The translations under genes were made by a program, and so were the position numbers. From NCBI GenBank assembly GCA_021767525.1, contig JAASTF010000218.1, positions 1-5,588 on the forward strand: DNA of 5,588 nucleotides, in the 5' to 3' direction. The notes under the pieces are model-generated. The model searched no databases and was not told where the DNA came from. It saw only the letters and a program-made list of their open reading frames with translations. This DNA is from Paracoccaceae bacterium (lineage in GTDB: Bacteria > Pseudomonadota > Alphaproteobacteria > Rhodobacterales > Rhodobacteraceae). Below, in pieces: positions 5,339 through 5,588 of the stretch. Each line of letters begins with the position of its first letter. The first letter of the stretch is position 1.

Positions 5339-5588
5339 ATGACACCGCAAGACCTCGTGCTCACCCCCACCCATCTGCGCTTCATGGGGCAGAGATTTCC
5401 CTGCTCCATCGGCAAGGGCGGCATCCGCACGGACAAGCGCGAGGGCGACGGCGCCACGCCTCGCGGCACCCACCGCATCGTCGGGCAGCTTTACCGCCCC
5501 GACCGCATGGCGCGCCCCACCGACTGGGCGGTGCCGATCCGCCCCACTGACCTGTGGTCCGACGACCCGCGGCACGAGGATTACAACC
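5339..5588 (+). CDS. L,D-transpeptidase (YkuD) family protein, partial
   Basis: Only the first 83 codons are visible before the right edge. The sequence MTPQDLVLTPTHLRF, then CSIGKGGIRTDKREGDGATPRG at residues 22-43, matches the N-terminal part of the short YkuD-fold proteins of Proteobacteria, where the conserved G-GGI--DKREGDGATP-G block precedes the catalytic His and Cys. It continues with PTDLWSDDPRHEDYN, the usual run-up to the active-site half. The catalytic H-x14-17-S-H-G-C region lies beyond the window, so activity cannot be judged. YkuD enzymes make 3-3 cross-links in peptidoglycan or attach proteins to it. No signal peptide is evident. The start ATG has only a weak AGG 7 nt upstream. 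It follows ribA by 85 nt on the same strand with a hairpin cluster between, so co-transcription is uncertain. Confidence 0.8.
   Translation, partial: MTPQDLVLTPTHLRFMGQRFPCSIGKGGIRTDKREGDGATPRGTHRIVGQLYRPDRMARPTDWAVPIRPTDLWSDDPRHEDYN

Overview
The window looks like chromosomal DNA from a high-GC alphaproteobacterium, most likely Rhodobacteraceae (Roseobacter/Rhodobacter group). The clues are a stand-alone Hint-domain protein with an acidic N-terminal region, a BrnA-like antitoxin with a long N-terminal extension, a GTP cyclohydrolase II with an extra N-terminal domain, and an FnrL-type box (TTGAT-N4-ATCAG). The taxonomic call is inference; no rRNA or other marker gene is present.

Layout. Five genes lie on the minus strand from left to right: the N-terminal part of a thioredoxin/TPR protein (1-615, running off the left edge), exodeoxyribonuclease III xthA (711-1499), a Hint-domain protein (1584-2588), a small BrnA-family antitoxin-like protein without a toxin partner (2710-3060), and an OmpR/PhoB-family response regulator resembling CenR (3316-4002). 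Two genes lie on the plus strand: GTP cyclohydrolase II ribA (4159-5253), divergent from the response regulator, and the start of an L,D-transpeptidase (YkuD) family gene (5339 to the right edge).

How they relate. These are mostly single-gene housekeeping units (protein folding/redox, base-excision repair, riboflavin synthesis, peptidoglycan cross-linking, envelope-type two-component control) and not one pathway. No mobile element, CRISPR array, tRNA or rRNA was seen.

The most interesting part is the 255-base gap 3061-3315 between the response regulator and the brnA-like gene. On the minus strand it holds, in order, an FNR-type box, an AT-rich dyad, a 7-bp hairpin, an unpaired CCUCCC stretch and a strong intrinsic terminator with seven U. 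This is the architecture of a roughly 73-nt oxygen-regulated small RNA. Beyond the terminator come three 9-bp direct repeats spaced exactly 11 bp apart, upstream of the brnA-like start, a plausible ribbon-helix-helix operator. The small RNA candidate also carries 8 nt perfectly complementary to the ribosome binding site of the brnA-like gene.
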